From SAR324 cluster bacterium (GTDB taxonomy: Bacteria > SAR324 > NAC60-12), in assembly GCA_028281495.1 (NCBI GenBank), contig JANQJU010000064.1, positions 186,001 through 250,000 on the forward strand: a stretch of 64,000 bases of DNA, in the 5' to 3' direction. Numbering within the stretch: the first letter of the stretch is position 1; each line of letters opens with the position of its first letter. Both the position numbers and the translations under genes were made by a program. The notes under the pieces are model-generated. The model was not told the DNA's origin. It worked only from the letters and a program-made list of their open reading frames with translations, and ran no database searches. Below, piece after piece: positions 18,041-28,491 of the stretch.

Positions 18041-19792
18041 TTATTGACTTACTGACTTTCCTTCTTTCCAGGCTTGAACCAAATCATCGTAAGCAATGGT
18101 TTGGCCTGCTGGTTTTTCGTTAGCCAGTTTGGCTTTGGGAGCACCGGGTTGACTGAGCCAGTATTCTTTGTCCTTTTTGGGATTGAGCTGAGGTCCACAA
18201 TCTCCCAATTTGGCACGAGACAAACGACGCAATACTTTATCCTGATCAGCAGCCAAGGCATCCATCGCCTCTTGAGGGGTTTTTTCACCCGCAGTGGCTG
18301 ATCCAACGTGCTTCCACCACAATTGGGCCAACTTCGGATAATCCGGAACATTGGTTCCGGTAGGACTCCAACGAACCCGGTCAGGGCTGCGGTAGAATTC
18401 GACCAGTCCACCGAGCTTGGGTGCCATTTCGGTCATGGCATCAGAAACGATATCGGACTCACGAATAGGGGTCAGACCTACGATGGTTTTTTTCAGAGAA
18501 ACCGTTTTTGACACAGTAAACTGGGCATACAACCAAGCGGCTTGTCGGCGTTTCAAAGGAGTGCTTTTCAGCAAAGTCCAAGAACCCGCATCTTGATAGC
18601 CCAACTTCATGCCTTTTTCCCAATACGGGCCGTGCGGAGAAGGAGCCATACGCCATTTCGGGGAACCATCGGGGTGATTCACACCGGGGGAATCGGTCAT
18701 CGCTGCGGTGAAGGCCGTGTACCAGAAAATCTGTTGAGCGATACCGCCTTGTCCTGGAACCGGTCCGGCTTCAGAAAAAGTCATCCCCAAAGCTTGTGGT
18801 GGTGCATACTTCTTCATCCAATCGATGTACTTTGTCAGAGCATATACGGCTGCGGGACCGTTGGTTGCACCTCCATATTCAACGCTGGAACCCGCCGGGC
18901 GACATCCTTCCACGCGAATTCCCCATTCATCAACGGGTTTTCCGTTGGGAATCCCTTTGTCTCCCGCACCTGCCATTGAAAGCCAGGCATCGGTGAAACG
19001 CCAACCCAAGGAAGGATCTTTTTTACCATAATCCATGTGACCATAGACTGTTTTTCCATCAAGAGTTTTTACATGCACGGTGAAGAACTCCGCAATGTCT
19101 TCATAAGCCGACCAATTCAACGGAACGCCTAAATCGTAGCCATAGATCTCTTTGAATTGTTTCTTGAGATCGTCGCGTTGAAACCAATCGTAGCGGAACC
19201 AATACAGGTTGGCGAATTGTTGATCAGGCAATTGATAGAGCTTGCCATCCGGTCCGGTCGTGAAACTGACGCCGATGAAATCGTCCACATCCAAAGTAGG
19301 AAGTGTCACGGATTTTCCTTCGCCTTCCATCCAGTCTGTTAATGGAATTGCATGACCGTAGCGGAAGTGAGTTCCGATCAAATCGGAATCATTGATGTAG
19401 GCATCATAGATATTCCGGCCCGACTGCATTTGGGTTTGAAGCTTTTCCACCACATCCCCTTCTTGGATCAAGTCATGATTGATCTTGATGCCGGTGATCT
19501 CCGTGAACGCTTTTGCTAAAGTTTTTGCCTCGTATTCATGTGTGGTGATTGTTTCTGAAACCACATTGATTTCCATGCCTGCGAAAGGTTTGGATGCTTC
19601 GATAAACCAATCCAATTCCTTCATTTGGTCTTCTTTGCTCAATGTGGAGGGCTGAAACTCCTCCATCCACTTGTTGGCGGCTGCTTTATCCGCAGACGCT
19701 GACCCCGGACCGATCAACAGACCGGTTCCAATCATGGCACCCACTAGGCTTTTCCAAGCCAAATCGAATAATGTACTTCGATGCTTCTTCAT
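18041..19792 (-). CDS. glpV: Glycerol ABC transporter substrate-binding protein GlpV
   Basis: A 583-residue periplasmic binding protein, last gene of a six-gene importer operon (glpS-T-P-Q-U-V order). The signal peptide spans residues 1-35 with cleavage after SASA. The mature protein has the length and motifs of the unusually large GlpV-type binding proteins (YDWFQRDDLKKQFKEIYGYD, NWSAYEDIAEFFT, SLGWRFTDAWLSMAG, SPHGPYWEKGMKLGYQDAGS). In rhizobia and pseudomonads such operons import glycerol; the ligand here is inferred from gene order. ATG 19792 follows AGGAGGATTATT; an in-frame start fifteen bases upstream is rejected. A strong terminator follows, and a divergent paralogue lies at 15342-17129. 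Confidence 0.88.
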   Translation of the reverse strand: MKKHRSTLFDLAWKSLVGAMIGTGLLIGPGSASADKAAANKWMEEFQPSTLSKEDQMKELDWFIEASKPFAGMEINVVSETITTHEYEAKTLAKAFTEITGIKINHDLIQEGDVVEKLQTQMQSGRNIYDAYINDSDLIGTHFRYGHAIPLTDWMEGEGKSVTLPTLDVDDFIGVSFTTGPDGKLYQLPDQQFANLYWFRYDWFQRDDLKKQFKEIYGYDLGVPLNWSAYEDIAEFFTVHVKTLDGKTVYGHMDYGKKDPSLGWRFTDAWLSMAGAGDKGIPNGKPVDEWGIRVEGCRPAGSSVEYGGATNGPAAVYALTKYIDWMKKYAPPQALGMTFSEAGPVPGQGGIAQQIFWYTAFTAAMTDSPGVNHPDGSPKWRMAPSPHGPYWEKGMKLGYQDAGSWTLLKSTPLKRRQAAWLYAQFTVSKTVSLKKTIVGLTPIRESDIVSDAMTEMAPKLGGLVEFYRSPDRVRWSPTGTNVPDYPKLAQLWWKHVGSATAGEKTPQEAMDALAADQDKVLRRLSRAKLGDCGPQLNPKKDKEYWLSQPGAPKAKLANEKPAGQTIAYDDLVQAWKEGKSVSQ

Positions 19793-19962
19793 AATAATCC
19801 TCCTCAAGATTCATGAGAATTGGAAACAGAACGCCTTCACGTTCGTGGAAGTGTCAGAAGCCTTTGAAAACGGCTTTGACAAAAATAAAGATATAGGTTT
19901 TTGATTACGATTCGTTACAACTGCGAGATTCGCGACCCACCTCACGGTGAGTCCGATCCGAC

Positions 19963-20235
19963 TTATCCTTTGGTGATCACAGTGACCATCCAAGCAATAC
20001 TCACGGCAAGAGCGCCCCACAAACTGACATCGGAAAGCCCCAGCCAAATGAGATGAATATAAGCACTGCCAAGGAGTCCGATGAACAAGCGATCTCCTCG
20101 ATGTGTGGCGATAGGCAAAAAGCCTTTTCGTTGCACGGAAGGAGCCAGCTTTTGCCACACAGCCATGCTGGCCAACATACAAAAGATCCCCAGGAAAAAT
20201 AGTGCGGTGGGGAGTGTCCAATACATCCATTCCAT
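19963..20235 (-). CDS. glpU: DUF2160 small membrane subunit of the glycerol importer (GlpU)
   Basis: A 90-residue protein with two or three membrane helices (YWTLPTALFFLGIFCMLASM, FIGLLGSAYIHLIWLGL, LWGALAVSIAWMVTVI) separated by a short basic loop. Size, sequence style and position between the permeases and GlpV match DUF2160, the GlpU component conserved in glpSTPQUV operons. Its role in transport is not known. AAGGAGG precedes the ATG. About 170 bases separate it from glpV, enough for an extra ribosome-binding or processing site. Confidence 0.85.
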   Translation of the reverse strand: MEWMYWTLPTALFFLGIFCMLASMAVWQKLAPSVQRKGFLPIATHRGDRLFIGLLGSAYIHLIWLGLSDVSLWGALAVSIAWMVTVITKG

Positions 20236-20249
20236 AATAGCCTCCTTAA

Positions 20250-21043
20250 TTAAACACGACCTAAGGCGAAGCCTTTGGCAATATAGTTACGGACAAACCA
20301 AATCACGATGGCACCGGGAATCAGGGTGAGCACGGCAGCAGCCGACAAAAGCCCCCAATCCATACCCGCTGCTGAAACGGTTCGAGTCATGGTGGCTGCA
20401 ATCGGCTTGGCGTTCACGGAAGTCAACGTGCGGGCCAGGAGGAGTTCGACCCAACTGAACATGAAGCAAAAGAATGCCGTGACGCCAATGCCGGAAGAAA
20501 TGAGCGGGACAAAAATCTTAATAAAAAACTTGGGAAACGTATAACCGTCGATGTATGCCATCTCGTCGATCTCTTTGGGGATCCCAGACATGAATCCTTC
20601 GAGAATCCATACCGCCAGTGGAACATTGAATAAACAATGGGCCAAGGCCACAGCGATATGGGTATCGAACAGTCCCACACTGGAGTAGAGCTGAAAAAAG
20701 GGCAGAAGAAACACTGCGGGTGGAGCCATTCGGTTGCTCAACAGCCAGAAGAACATGTGGCTATCACCCAAAAACCGGAATCTCGAAAACGCATAGGCCG
20801 CAGGTAGAGCCACCATCAATGAAATAAACGTGTTAATTCCAACATACAAAATGGAATTGATGTAACCGGAGTACCAGGATGCATCGGTGAAAATGGTCAC
20901 ATAATTCTGAAAGGTCAGATTATGTGGATAAAGCGTCATGGTTGCTAAGATTTCTTGGTTGTGTTTCAACGACATGCTGATCAGCCAATAGATCGGCAGC
21001 ATCAGAAACACGATATAGAGTCCTAAAGCCCAATAGCGTTTTT

Positions 21044-21047
<4 letters not shown>
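20250..21047 (-). CDS. glpQ: Glycerol ABC transporter permease GlpQ
   Basis: A 265-residue inner-membrane permease of the CUT1-like class. An N-terminal helix (YWALGLYIVFLMLPIYWLIS) is followed by about five more, and the EAA cytoplasmic loop that docks the ATPase is seen as EIDEMAYIDGYTFPKFFIKI with the conserved A-x-x-D-G. The start ATG overlaps the stop of glpP by four bases, so translation is coupled. With GlpP it forms the transmembrane pore for the GlpV-delivered ligand. Confidence 0.9.
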
Positions 21048-21928
<881 letters not shown>

Positions 21929-21953
21929 GAGTGGGTTCCTTTCGTGACGGATA

Positions 21954-23027
21954 TTAGTGAATCAGTTTCTCGTCGCCATAAACTCGAATAGCGTCGGGCA
22001 CAAATTCCAAAAAGCAGTGATCTGGGGAAAGAGCTTGTTCTTCGGGGACTTTCACATGGATCTCTTGATCCAGCAGTTGAACCTTGGCAATTTTGTGCCA
22101 TCCTATGTCTTTGACATGCAGCAGTTCCACGCGATGCCCGCCCTGTTGGTCTGAGTCAGAAAGACGGAGGTGATCAGGACGAATCCCCACTTCCAATTGG
22201 GTGGTTGTTCCCGGGCCTTGAAAATCAGAAACCGGGAGGGCAATCGACTGGAATTTCAATTGGTTGCCTTCGAAGGTACAGGGAAGAAAATTCATTCCTG
22301 GACTGCCAATGAAATAGCCCACAAATTTATGGGCCGGGCGCTCAAACAGCTCTTGTGGAGTGCCCACTTGAAGAATGTTTCCGCCATTCATCACGATGAT
22401 TTGATCCGCAAACGTCATGGCTTCACTTTGATCATGCGTCACATAGATCATCGTGTGATCGAACTTGTGATGGATTTCTTTAAGCTTACGGCGCAACAAC
22501 CATTTTTGATGGGGGTCGATCACGGTCAATGCTTCGTCCAGTAAGATGGCAGAAACATCGGAGCGCACCAAACCGCGTCCCATCGAGATCTTTTGTTTGT
22601 CTTCGGCCGTCAATTTTTTTGCTTTACGGGGCAACATCCACTGGATTTCGAGGACTTCGGCGACGGAGTGCACGATCTCGTGGATTTTGCTTTTCTCAAA
22701 ACCTCGGTTTGCCAAGGGGAACGCCAAGTTTTGATAAACCGTCATGGTGTCGTAGATCACGGGGAACTGAAACACCTGAGCAATGTTGCGTTTGTCTGGG
22801 GGAAGATTAGTGACTTCTTGATCATCAAAATAGACTTGGCCTTCGCTGGGGGCTAGTAATCCCGAAATCACGTTCAACAGGGTGGTTTTGCCACAGCCGG
22901 AAGGCCCCAATAGGGCATACGCTTTCCCGCTTTCCCAGGTTTGATGAATGTGTTTGAGTGCATATTGTTTTTGAGCTGCCTGTGGATTGTACGAATGGGC
23001 AATACTCTGGAATCGAATGCTCGCCAT
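21954..23027 (-). CDS. glpT: Glycerol ABC transporter ATPase GlpT (degenerate signature motif)
   Basis: A 357-residue nucleotide-binding subunit. Walker A is GPSGCGKTT (residues 41-49), Walker B AILLDEAL (Asp164, Glu165), and the switch His198 is intact in YVTHDQSEAM. In place of LSGGQ it has LTAEDKQKIS (residues 139-148). The last 130 residues form an OB-type regulatory domain as in MalK (LEVGIRPDHLRLSD). Dimerised with GlpS, its own ATP site would be completed by the good signature of GlpS. The replacement of LSGGQ matches my memory of other GlpT proteins, so it is likely a family trait and not damage. Spacing to glpS is 111 bases. Confidence 0.88.
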   Translation of the reverse strand: MASIRFQSIAHSYNPQAAQKQYALKHIHQTWESGKAYALLGPSGCGKTTLLNVISGLLAPSEGQVYFDDQEVTNLPPDKRNIAQVFQFPVIYDTMTVYQNLAFPLANRGFEKSKIHEIVHSVAEVLEIQWMLPRKAKKLTAEDKQKISMGRGLVRSDVSAILLDEALTVIDPHQKWLLRRKLKEIHHKFDHTMIYVTHDQSEAMTFADQIIVMNGGNILQVGTPQELFERPAHKFVGYFIGSPGMNFLPCTFEGNQLKFQSIALPVSDFQGPGTTTQLEVGIRPDHLRLSDSDQQGGHRVELLHVKDIGWHKIAKVQLLDQEIHVKVPEEQALSPDHCFLEFVPDAIRVYGDEKLIH

Positions 23028-23138
23028 GCCTCCTCTTTGGATAGAAATGGGTGATCAGAATGACGCGAGTATCATTCTGGGGTGACTCTGAATTGGTTCT
23101 GGATTGAATCGAGGGTGGTTTAAAAATGATCTAACCAC

Positions 23139-24218
23139 TCATGCGGTGGCCTCCGGCGCACTCACAAGATTCCCTTGTTTGTCGAAAAGGAATAATGCCT
23201 CTTCATCCACTTCGATAGACAGGGCTTGTTCCATCTCAAAATTTTGAACGCCTTCGAGTTGCATCACCCAGCGGATATCGTGATCATGCAAATGCACCAA
23301 GGTTTCCGAACCTGTGATTTCTGCAAGATCGACTGAAAGGGGGATGGTCGTTTTGGCATTGCCTGTCGCTGGGCGTAAATGATGTGCCCGCACTCCCAAG
23401 ATGTAAGATCCAGAAGGGATCGACTTGAAACGTCCGTTCACGCGAAACCGAATGTTCTCTCCGAGGTGCAAGACTTGATCGTCCAAATGGCATTCACTCA
23501 CGTTCATCGAAGGGTAACTGTACACTTGGGCAACTCGAAGATGCTGGGGTTGGTAGAACACCGAGTTGGTACTGCCTTGTTGGAGCACCCGACCCTTATC
23601 CATCACGATCACGTTTCCAGTGAGCAATAAGGGTTCTGCTGGCTCGGTTGTGGCATACACCACGATGCTGTTCTTTTCCTGAAACAACTCTCGGATTTCA
23701 TCCCGTAGGTCTTCTCGTAACTTGTAGTCGAGATTGACCAACGGTTCGTCGAGCAGCACGATTTCAGCATCTTTGATCAATGCTCTGGCAATCGCCAATC
23801 GTTGTTGCTGCCCTCCAGAAAGTTGAGAGGGGCGTTTCTTCAAATGCTCTTCAATGCGCAAGATCTTCACCACCTGATGGACCTTTTCTGCAATTTCCGC
23901 CGGAGGAATGCCTTTCACTTTTAAAGGTGAAGCAATGTTATCAAACACGGTCATCGACGGATAATTGATGAACTGTTGATACACCATGGCCACGTTGCGA
24001 TTCCGAACATGTACGTCGGTCACGTCATTGCCTTTATAAACGACCTTCCCTTGGGTGGGTTTTTCCAAGCCAGCAATTAGCCGAATGAGCGTGGTTTTGC
24101 CCGCTCCGGTTTCTCCCAATAGAATGTTGAAAGAATTGCTGTGGAACGTCAGGTTGGTTTCATATAAGAGCGTTTCGTCGGGGTTTTCGATTTTGATATT
24201 CTGTAGCTGCAGTTCCAT
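23139..24218 (-). CDS. glpS: Glycerol ABC transporter ATPase GlpS (switch His replaced)
   Basis: A 359-residue nucleotide-binding subunit, first gene of the importer operon. Walker A GETGAGKTT (34-42), Q-loop Gln81, signature LSGGQ (133-137) and Walker B IVLLDEPL (Asp157, Glu158) are all canonical. The switch histidine is Thr191 (VVYATTEPAEPLLL), where MalK-type proteins read YVTHDQ. With GlpT this predicts one active and one weak ATP site. A MalK-like C-terminal OB domain follows (ILGVRAHHLRPATG). GGGAGG precedes the ATG. The 234 bases upstream, up to the sensor-kinase stop, must hold the operon promoter, but I see no confident -35/-10 pair; a 14-bp direct repeat (ggagaattggtgtg) occurs there at 24409 and 24432. 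Confidence 0.9.
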   Translation of the reverse strand: MELQLQNIKIENPDETLLYETNLTFHSNSFNILLGETGAGKTTLIRLIAGLEKPTQGKVVYKGNDVTDVHVRNRNVAMVYQQFINYPSMTVFDNIASPLKVKGIPPAEIAEKVHQVVKILRIEEHLKKRPSQLSGGQQQRLAIARALIKDAEIVLLDEPLVNLDYKLREDLRDEIRELFQEKNSIVVYATTEPAEPLLLTGNVIVMDKGRVLQQGSTNSVFYQPQHLRVAQVYSYPSMNVSECHLDDQVLHLGENIRFRVNGRFKSIPSGSYILGVRAHHLRPATGNAKTTIPLSVDLAEITGSETLVHLHDHDIRWVMQLEGVQNFEMEQALSIEVDEEALFLFDKQGNLVSAPEATA

Positions 24219-24452
24219 AGCCTCCCGTTTTGTTTGGAATGATGCGGTGAGTTGTGAATCAGTTGCTCACAAATTTGTGTTAGCCTCGTTTGAACGATAA
24301 TCGGCTTTTTGAGTGCAAGCCAAACCGTTTGTTACAAAGCCGGGCCACTGTTGCCATGAAATGGAGCTCGATTGTTAATAAAAACAAAGACTTGGGTATT
24401 GAGAAGGAGGAGAATTGGTGTGACGAAATGGGGAGAATTGGTGTGGTTCGTT

Positions 24453-27233
24453 TCAGTCGTATTCCTTAAATTGGAACTCAACAGCATCTAAAAAACCTTG
24501 TAGATCGGAGACCAGCGGCTCGATTCGATTCAAATCTTGGTCTTTTGCCGCTTCCTCCAAGGCTAGACCAATTTTTGCCATTTGAGGCACATGCGATCCT
24601 CTGATTTTATGCCCGATCTTTTGAATCGTCTCAAAATCCGGGCGGTGGAGCGCTTCTTTAATCTGCTGAAATTGAGCCAGTTTATATTGCATGATTTCGG
24701 GCATCACGTCCTTCAGTTCAACAGGGACCGTAGCAACGTATTTTGTTTCCGATTGAGAGAAGGAAGTTGCAGGGGAAGGATTTGAAGTTACCGCACTCGA
24801 CTGTTTTAAAAGACTTTCCACCTTTTGGACCAACGCTTCTTTTTTGAGGGGTTTGATCAGGTAGTCGTCACATCCGGCATCCAGGGCTTCTTGTAGTTCT
24901 TCTCGAAGGGAGTAAGCGGTTAATGCAATAATCGGCGTGTGGGGTTTTTTCTGCCGCTTCTCCCATTGCCGGATTTGTTGGGTGCTCGCATATCCATCCA
25001 TAATAGGCATTTGCATGTCCATCAGCACAAAGTCGTATTGTTTTGCTTTAAAGCGGCTGACAGCGAGCGTTCCGTCTTCAACAAGATCGAAGGTTCCGCC
25101 CAAGGCTTGGATATAACGTTCAATAATGATTTGATTATCCTTTGCATCTTCAGCGATGAGCACATGAAACGGCGAAAAGGGGGCTGATTGGGAACTGGAA
25201 TTGGAAGCGGATTCGAATTTACACTGACCCAATGCCATAGTGATGGCTTCAATCAGTTCTGCCCGATTGATGGGTTTCACAAGATAAGCTTCGATTCCCA
25301 TTTCACGGCATCGCTGAAGGTCGCTGGCTCGATTGTCCGCATTGAGCATCAAGACCGTGGCTGGCGTCTCTGCCATTGTTTTCAGTTGCTCTACGATCAC
25401 AAATCCGTCCATTGAGGCGACTTGAGCATCGACCAGCAATAATTCATAGGGTTCTTGTGCATGAGCGGCTCGATATAACTCGTCGAGTGCTTGTCCTCCT
25501 TTTTCACATGTGGTCGCATCCGCTTCCCAAGTGGTTAAAAATTCTTTCAAAATGGCTCGATTGTCGGCCGCATCGTCTACAACCAGCACCCGTTTGCCCT
25601 GAATTCCCTTAGGTGCAAGAGGAATATAAGATTCCCGTTGCTCAGCAATTTTGAAATGCAAGGTGAAATAAAATTTGCTTCCCACATCAAGTTGACTCTC
25701 GACGCCAATATCCCCACCCATCAAATGGACCAACCGTCTGCAAATCGATAAACCCAACCCGGTGCCGCCATATTTTCGAGTGGTCGAAGAATCGGCCTGT
25801 GAAAAGTCTTGGAAAATCATTTCTTGCTTTTCTGAAGAAATCCCAATGCCTGTATCGTGCACCGAGAACTTGAGGAGGCACAAGTCGTCGGTAGGCGGAG
25901 TCTGCATTTCCACACGAAGTTGGACCATACCGGATTCGGTGAATTTCACGGCATTGCCAATCAGGTTATACAAAATTTGCCGAAGCCGAGTTCCGTCTCC
26001 AATGAGATGAATCGGAATCTTAGAATCAAATCGATAAGTCAACTCCAGGCCTTTTTGATGAGCTGGAAAGGCCATTGTTTCCAACTGTCGTTCGATGAGT
26101 TCCGCTAAATCAAAACTCGTTTCTTCCAATTCAAGCTGTCCGGCTTCAATCTTGGATAAATCGAGAATGTCATTAATGATACTGATCAACGCATCTCCTG
26201 CCTTGAGGATGGCATGAACGCGTTTTTTCTGTTCTTGATCCAATTCGGTTTCTTCCAACAATCCGGCCATGCCTATTACGGCGTTCATCGGCGTGCGAAT
26301 CTCATGGCTCATTGCCGCAAGGAACTCACTTTTGGCTTTGCTGGCTGCTTCGGCCGCTTCCTTAGCCTTTTCCAACTCATCGCTTTTTTGCTGAAGTTCG
26401 GCAGTTCGTTCTATGACGCGACCTTCCAGCGTCTCTTTTGCTTGAGTTAATTCTGCTTTCAATCGACCTTGTTGAAAGTTGTAGTCTTGAATGGACTGCG
26501 ACATGGTTTCCATGTCACGTGCAAGTTCTCCCAATTCGTCGTTGGTACGGATTTTAATGGAATTGACCGATTCCTGTTGGGCAATACGGGAAGCAGCTTT
26601 CTTGAGCAAAATCACAGGGCGCAGCAAGAATTGGCTGAACAAAAAAGTGATGGCAATCATAGCGGCAAACGCCGAAATTCCAGCAACCCCTAAAGTAGCC
26701 AATAGAATTTGATTGATGGACGCATTGATGTCGTGGCTATCCACCGAGAAAAACACAACCCATCCCCAAGGCTTAAAATGATAGCCATAATACAATGCGT
26801 TGGCATGTTGACCCATCCCTTCCGCATGCAAAATCCCTGTTGAGTTTCGGCTGATTTGTAAGGCGATCAGCCCCCAAGACTCTTCCAATTGAGAAGCATT
26901 GAGATTATGCGAAGAAAAGATGAATCGACCGGACTCATTCAAAGCAAAAAAATGCCCTGATTGGGATTCCGACAGTTTTGTAGCTGAGGTGATCGCTTCT
27001 TGTTGATATCGCTCGACGTAGCTTTTGGCTTCGTTCAATCCAGATCTTTGTAAGATTTCAGCTCTTCGAGTCAGGTGATTGGCAATATATTCATCCAACA
27101 CCACGCGAAGATAACGAAACTCGCTATCGTAAATGCTCTTACGAGCAGCATCAAAAGACCACAGCCCCAAACCAGTGATGGTGATGAGAATCAGAGGAAG
27201 GATCGTAAGAATTAATTTGGTTTGTAGCCGCAT
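24453..27233 (-). CDS. Membrane hybrid sensor histidine kinase with two receivers and HPt
   Basis: A 926-residue phosphorelay protein. Membrane helix (about 7-27); periplasmic Cache-like sensor (28-175, with GHFFALNESGRFIFSSHN); second helix (178-203); HAMP (205-258); coiled coil; HisKA with His310 (AAMSHEIRTPMNAVIG); ATPase (N box LYNLIGNAVKF, DTGIGIS, GGTGLGLSIC). Receiver 1 has Asp602 (LLLVDAQVASMDG) and receiver 2 Asp739 (FVLMDMQMPIMDG) with KP lysine. The C-terminal HPt carries His875 (IGHKIRGS). This is the BarA/ArcB-like His-Asp-Asp-His layout. It lies nine bases after an ABC-type binding-protein gene on the same strand, so that protein probably feeds the periplasmic domain. No output regulator is adjacent. 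Confidence 0.92.
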   Translation of the reverse strand: MRLQTKLILTILPLILITITGLGLWSFDAARKSIYDSEFRYLRVVLDEYIANHLTRRAEILQRSGLNEAKSYVERYQQEAITSATKLSESQSGHFFALNESGRFIFSSHNLNASQLEESWGLIALQISRNSTGILHAEGMGQHANALYYGYHFKPWGWVVFFSVDSHDINASINQILLATLGVAGISAFAAMIAITFLFSQFLLRPVILLKKAASRIAQQESVNSIKIRTNDELGELARDMETMSQSIQDYNFQQGRLKAELTQAKETLEGRVIERTAELQQKSDELEKAKEAAEAASKAKSEFLAAMSHEIRTPMNAVIGMAGLLEETELDQEQKKRVHAILKAGDALISIINDILDLSKIEAGQLELEETSFDLAELIERQLETMAFPAHQKGLELTYRFDSKIPIHLIGDGTRLRQILYNLIGNAVKFTESGMVQLRVEMQTPPTDDLCLLKFSVHDTGIGISSEKQEMIFQDFSQADSSTTRKYGGTGLGLSICRRLVHLMGGDIGVESQLDVGSKFYFTLHFKIAEQRESYIPLAPKGIQGKRVLVVDDAADNRAILKEFLTTWEADATTCEKGGQALDELYRAAHAQEPYELLLVDAQVASMDGFVIVEQLKTMAETPATVLMLNADNRASDLQRCREMGIEAYLVKPINRAELIEAITMALGQCKFESASNSSSQSAPFSPFHVLIAEDAKDNQIIIERYIQALGGTFDLVEDGTLAVSRFKAKQYDFVLMDMQMPIMDGYASTQQIRQWEKRQKKPHTPIIALTAYSLREELQEALDAGCDDYLIKPLKKEALVQKVESLLKQSSAVTSNPSPATSFSQSETKYVATVPVELKDVMPEIMQYKLAQFQQIKEALHRPDFETIQKIGHKIRGSHVPQMAKIGLALEEAAKDQDLNRIEPLVSDLQGFLDAVEFQFKEYD

Positions 27234-27242
27234 GGCAATTCT

Positions 27243-28265
27243 CTAGCGATAAATGTTCTCTCCAACCATCTCCAGTACATCGGAGGGGAACACAATGTTG
27301 AGTTTCAAAGCGGTTGTCAAATTGACACCAAATTGAAATTGATCTGGAGGAACTGGAGGGATTTCGCCTGGTGATTTCCCATTGAAGATTTGATTCGCTA
27401 GAATGGCCGCTTGTCGACCCGACGACTCAAGATCGGGTGTCATGTGCATCAAGGCACCCATTTTGACCGATTCGGGTTTGTTTCCATAAAGAATCGGTTT
27501 GGTGGAATGGTCTGTGATCATTTTGATGTAATTGAACTGCTCGACCATCGCATCTAAGGGTTCCCACCAAAAATCGACTTGGTTTTCTAGCTTTTGAATG
27601 CCTTTCCGAGCTTCTTGCATCATCGACTTCGTTCCTTCAGAACCTTTTTTGTATTCCATTTCATAGAAAACGAATTCGTAATCGGCGTTCCTTTCTGCCA
27701 TCGTCTTCAGAATTTTCACGTCGCCAGTTGCCGAAGGGTAAGTTGAATGGACATAACCAAAGCGGATGGGACGGTGTTCTACTACGGTTCCCACGACTCG
27801 AAAGGCGAGATTGATTTTCGTTTCTCTAGAAATGCTATGAACCACCCCGGTTACATTGTTTCCAGTGACTTTTCCGACTTTCTGAATCAACCCGGCTTGT
27901 ACGGGAGAAGAAACGTTAAAAAACAGCAAGGGAGTGGTGGATCCCATGAGGATCTGATACGCCACCTTGGAAGCCAAAGTGGCATTAGAAACCACCAAAT
28001 CCGGTGGGTTTTGTTTCAGGCTTTCTTTTAATAAAGCTTCTGCTTTCTGTGCATCTCCTTCGGCTTTCAAGATTGTCAAATCTAAGGTTTTGCCTTCTTC
28101 ATAACCCATCTCTGCCATCTCGGTACGAAACCATCGGGTGTGCTCCAAAACCACGGGAACGGAAATCGTTTCTAACAAAATGATGCGTTTGGGAGTCGCC
28201 CCCCAACTCACATTGGTCACCCATAACAACCATATGATTCCAATGATTCGTATTCCGCCTCTCAT
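27243..28265 (-). CDS. ABC_sub_bind/TrpX-type periplasmic binding protein, likely sensor partner
   Basis: A 340-residue periplasmic protein of the ABC_sub_bind (TrpX-like) family. The signal peptide ends near VSWGAT. Lobe motifs are seen: FRTEMAEMGYEEGKTLDLTI, LLKESLKQNPPDLVVSNATL, TTPLLFFNVSSPVQAGLIQK and NVTGVVHSISRETKINLAFR. There is no permease or ATPase beside it. Instead the hybrid kinase starts nine bases downstream, an arrangement typical of binding proteins acting as ligand sensors for a membrane kinase. GGAGAGGAGGAG precedes the ATG, suggesting strong translation. The ligand is unknown. Confidence 0.8.
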   Translation of the reverse strand: MRGGIRIIGIIWLLWVTNVSWGATPKRIILLETISVPVVLEHTRWFRTEMAEMGYEEGKTLDLTILKAEGDAQKAEALLKESLKQNPPDLVVSNATLASKVAYQILMGSTTPLLFFNVSSPVQAGLIQKVGKVTGNNVTGVVHSISRETKINLAFRVVGTVVEHRPIRFGYVHSTYPSATGDVKILKTMAERNADYEFVFYEMEYKKGSEGTKSMMQEARKGIQKLENQVDFWWEPLDAMVEQFNYIKMITDHSTKPILYGNKPESVKMGALMHMTPDLESSGRQAAILANQIFNGKSPGEIPPVPPDQFQFGVNLTTALKLNIVFPSDVLEMVGENIYR

Positions 28266-28366
28266 TGCTCCTCCTCTCCTGTGTTCAACACCTTTTTTAG
28301 GTTAGAATATTTCGTAATCACTCGTCTGGTATCCTTCGTTTGTCCACTCTTGCTCAAGTCAAAAGT

Positions 28367-28387
28367 CAAGCCTGGGGCCAGGACTTG
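28367..28387 (-). terminator. Possible terminator hairpin
   Basis: Arms caagcctgg and ccaggacttg form a short stem with one bulged base, with a T-containing stretch (acttttgact) beyond it on the minus strand. It lies about 105 bases after the stop of the LytTR-kinase gene and may end that transcript. Confidence 0.35.
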
Positions 28388-28491
28388 CGTGTGGTGAGGG
28401 ATAAAAGAGGAGCGACTATGCTTCGCGGAGATGTTTGAGAATTCACAGACGGATGCCGGTTTCGATGATAAAGAACCTATTCACCGGATGT

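Noticed and set aside
24219..24452. Promoter elements for the importer operon
   Set aside because: A TTGCAC-like hexamer is present on the minus strand but no acceptable -10 at proper spacing; not reported as a feature.
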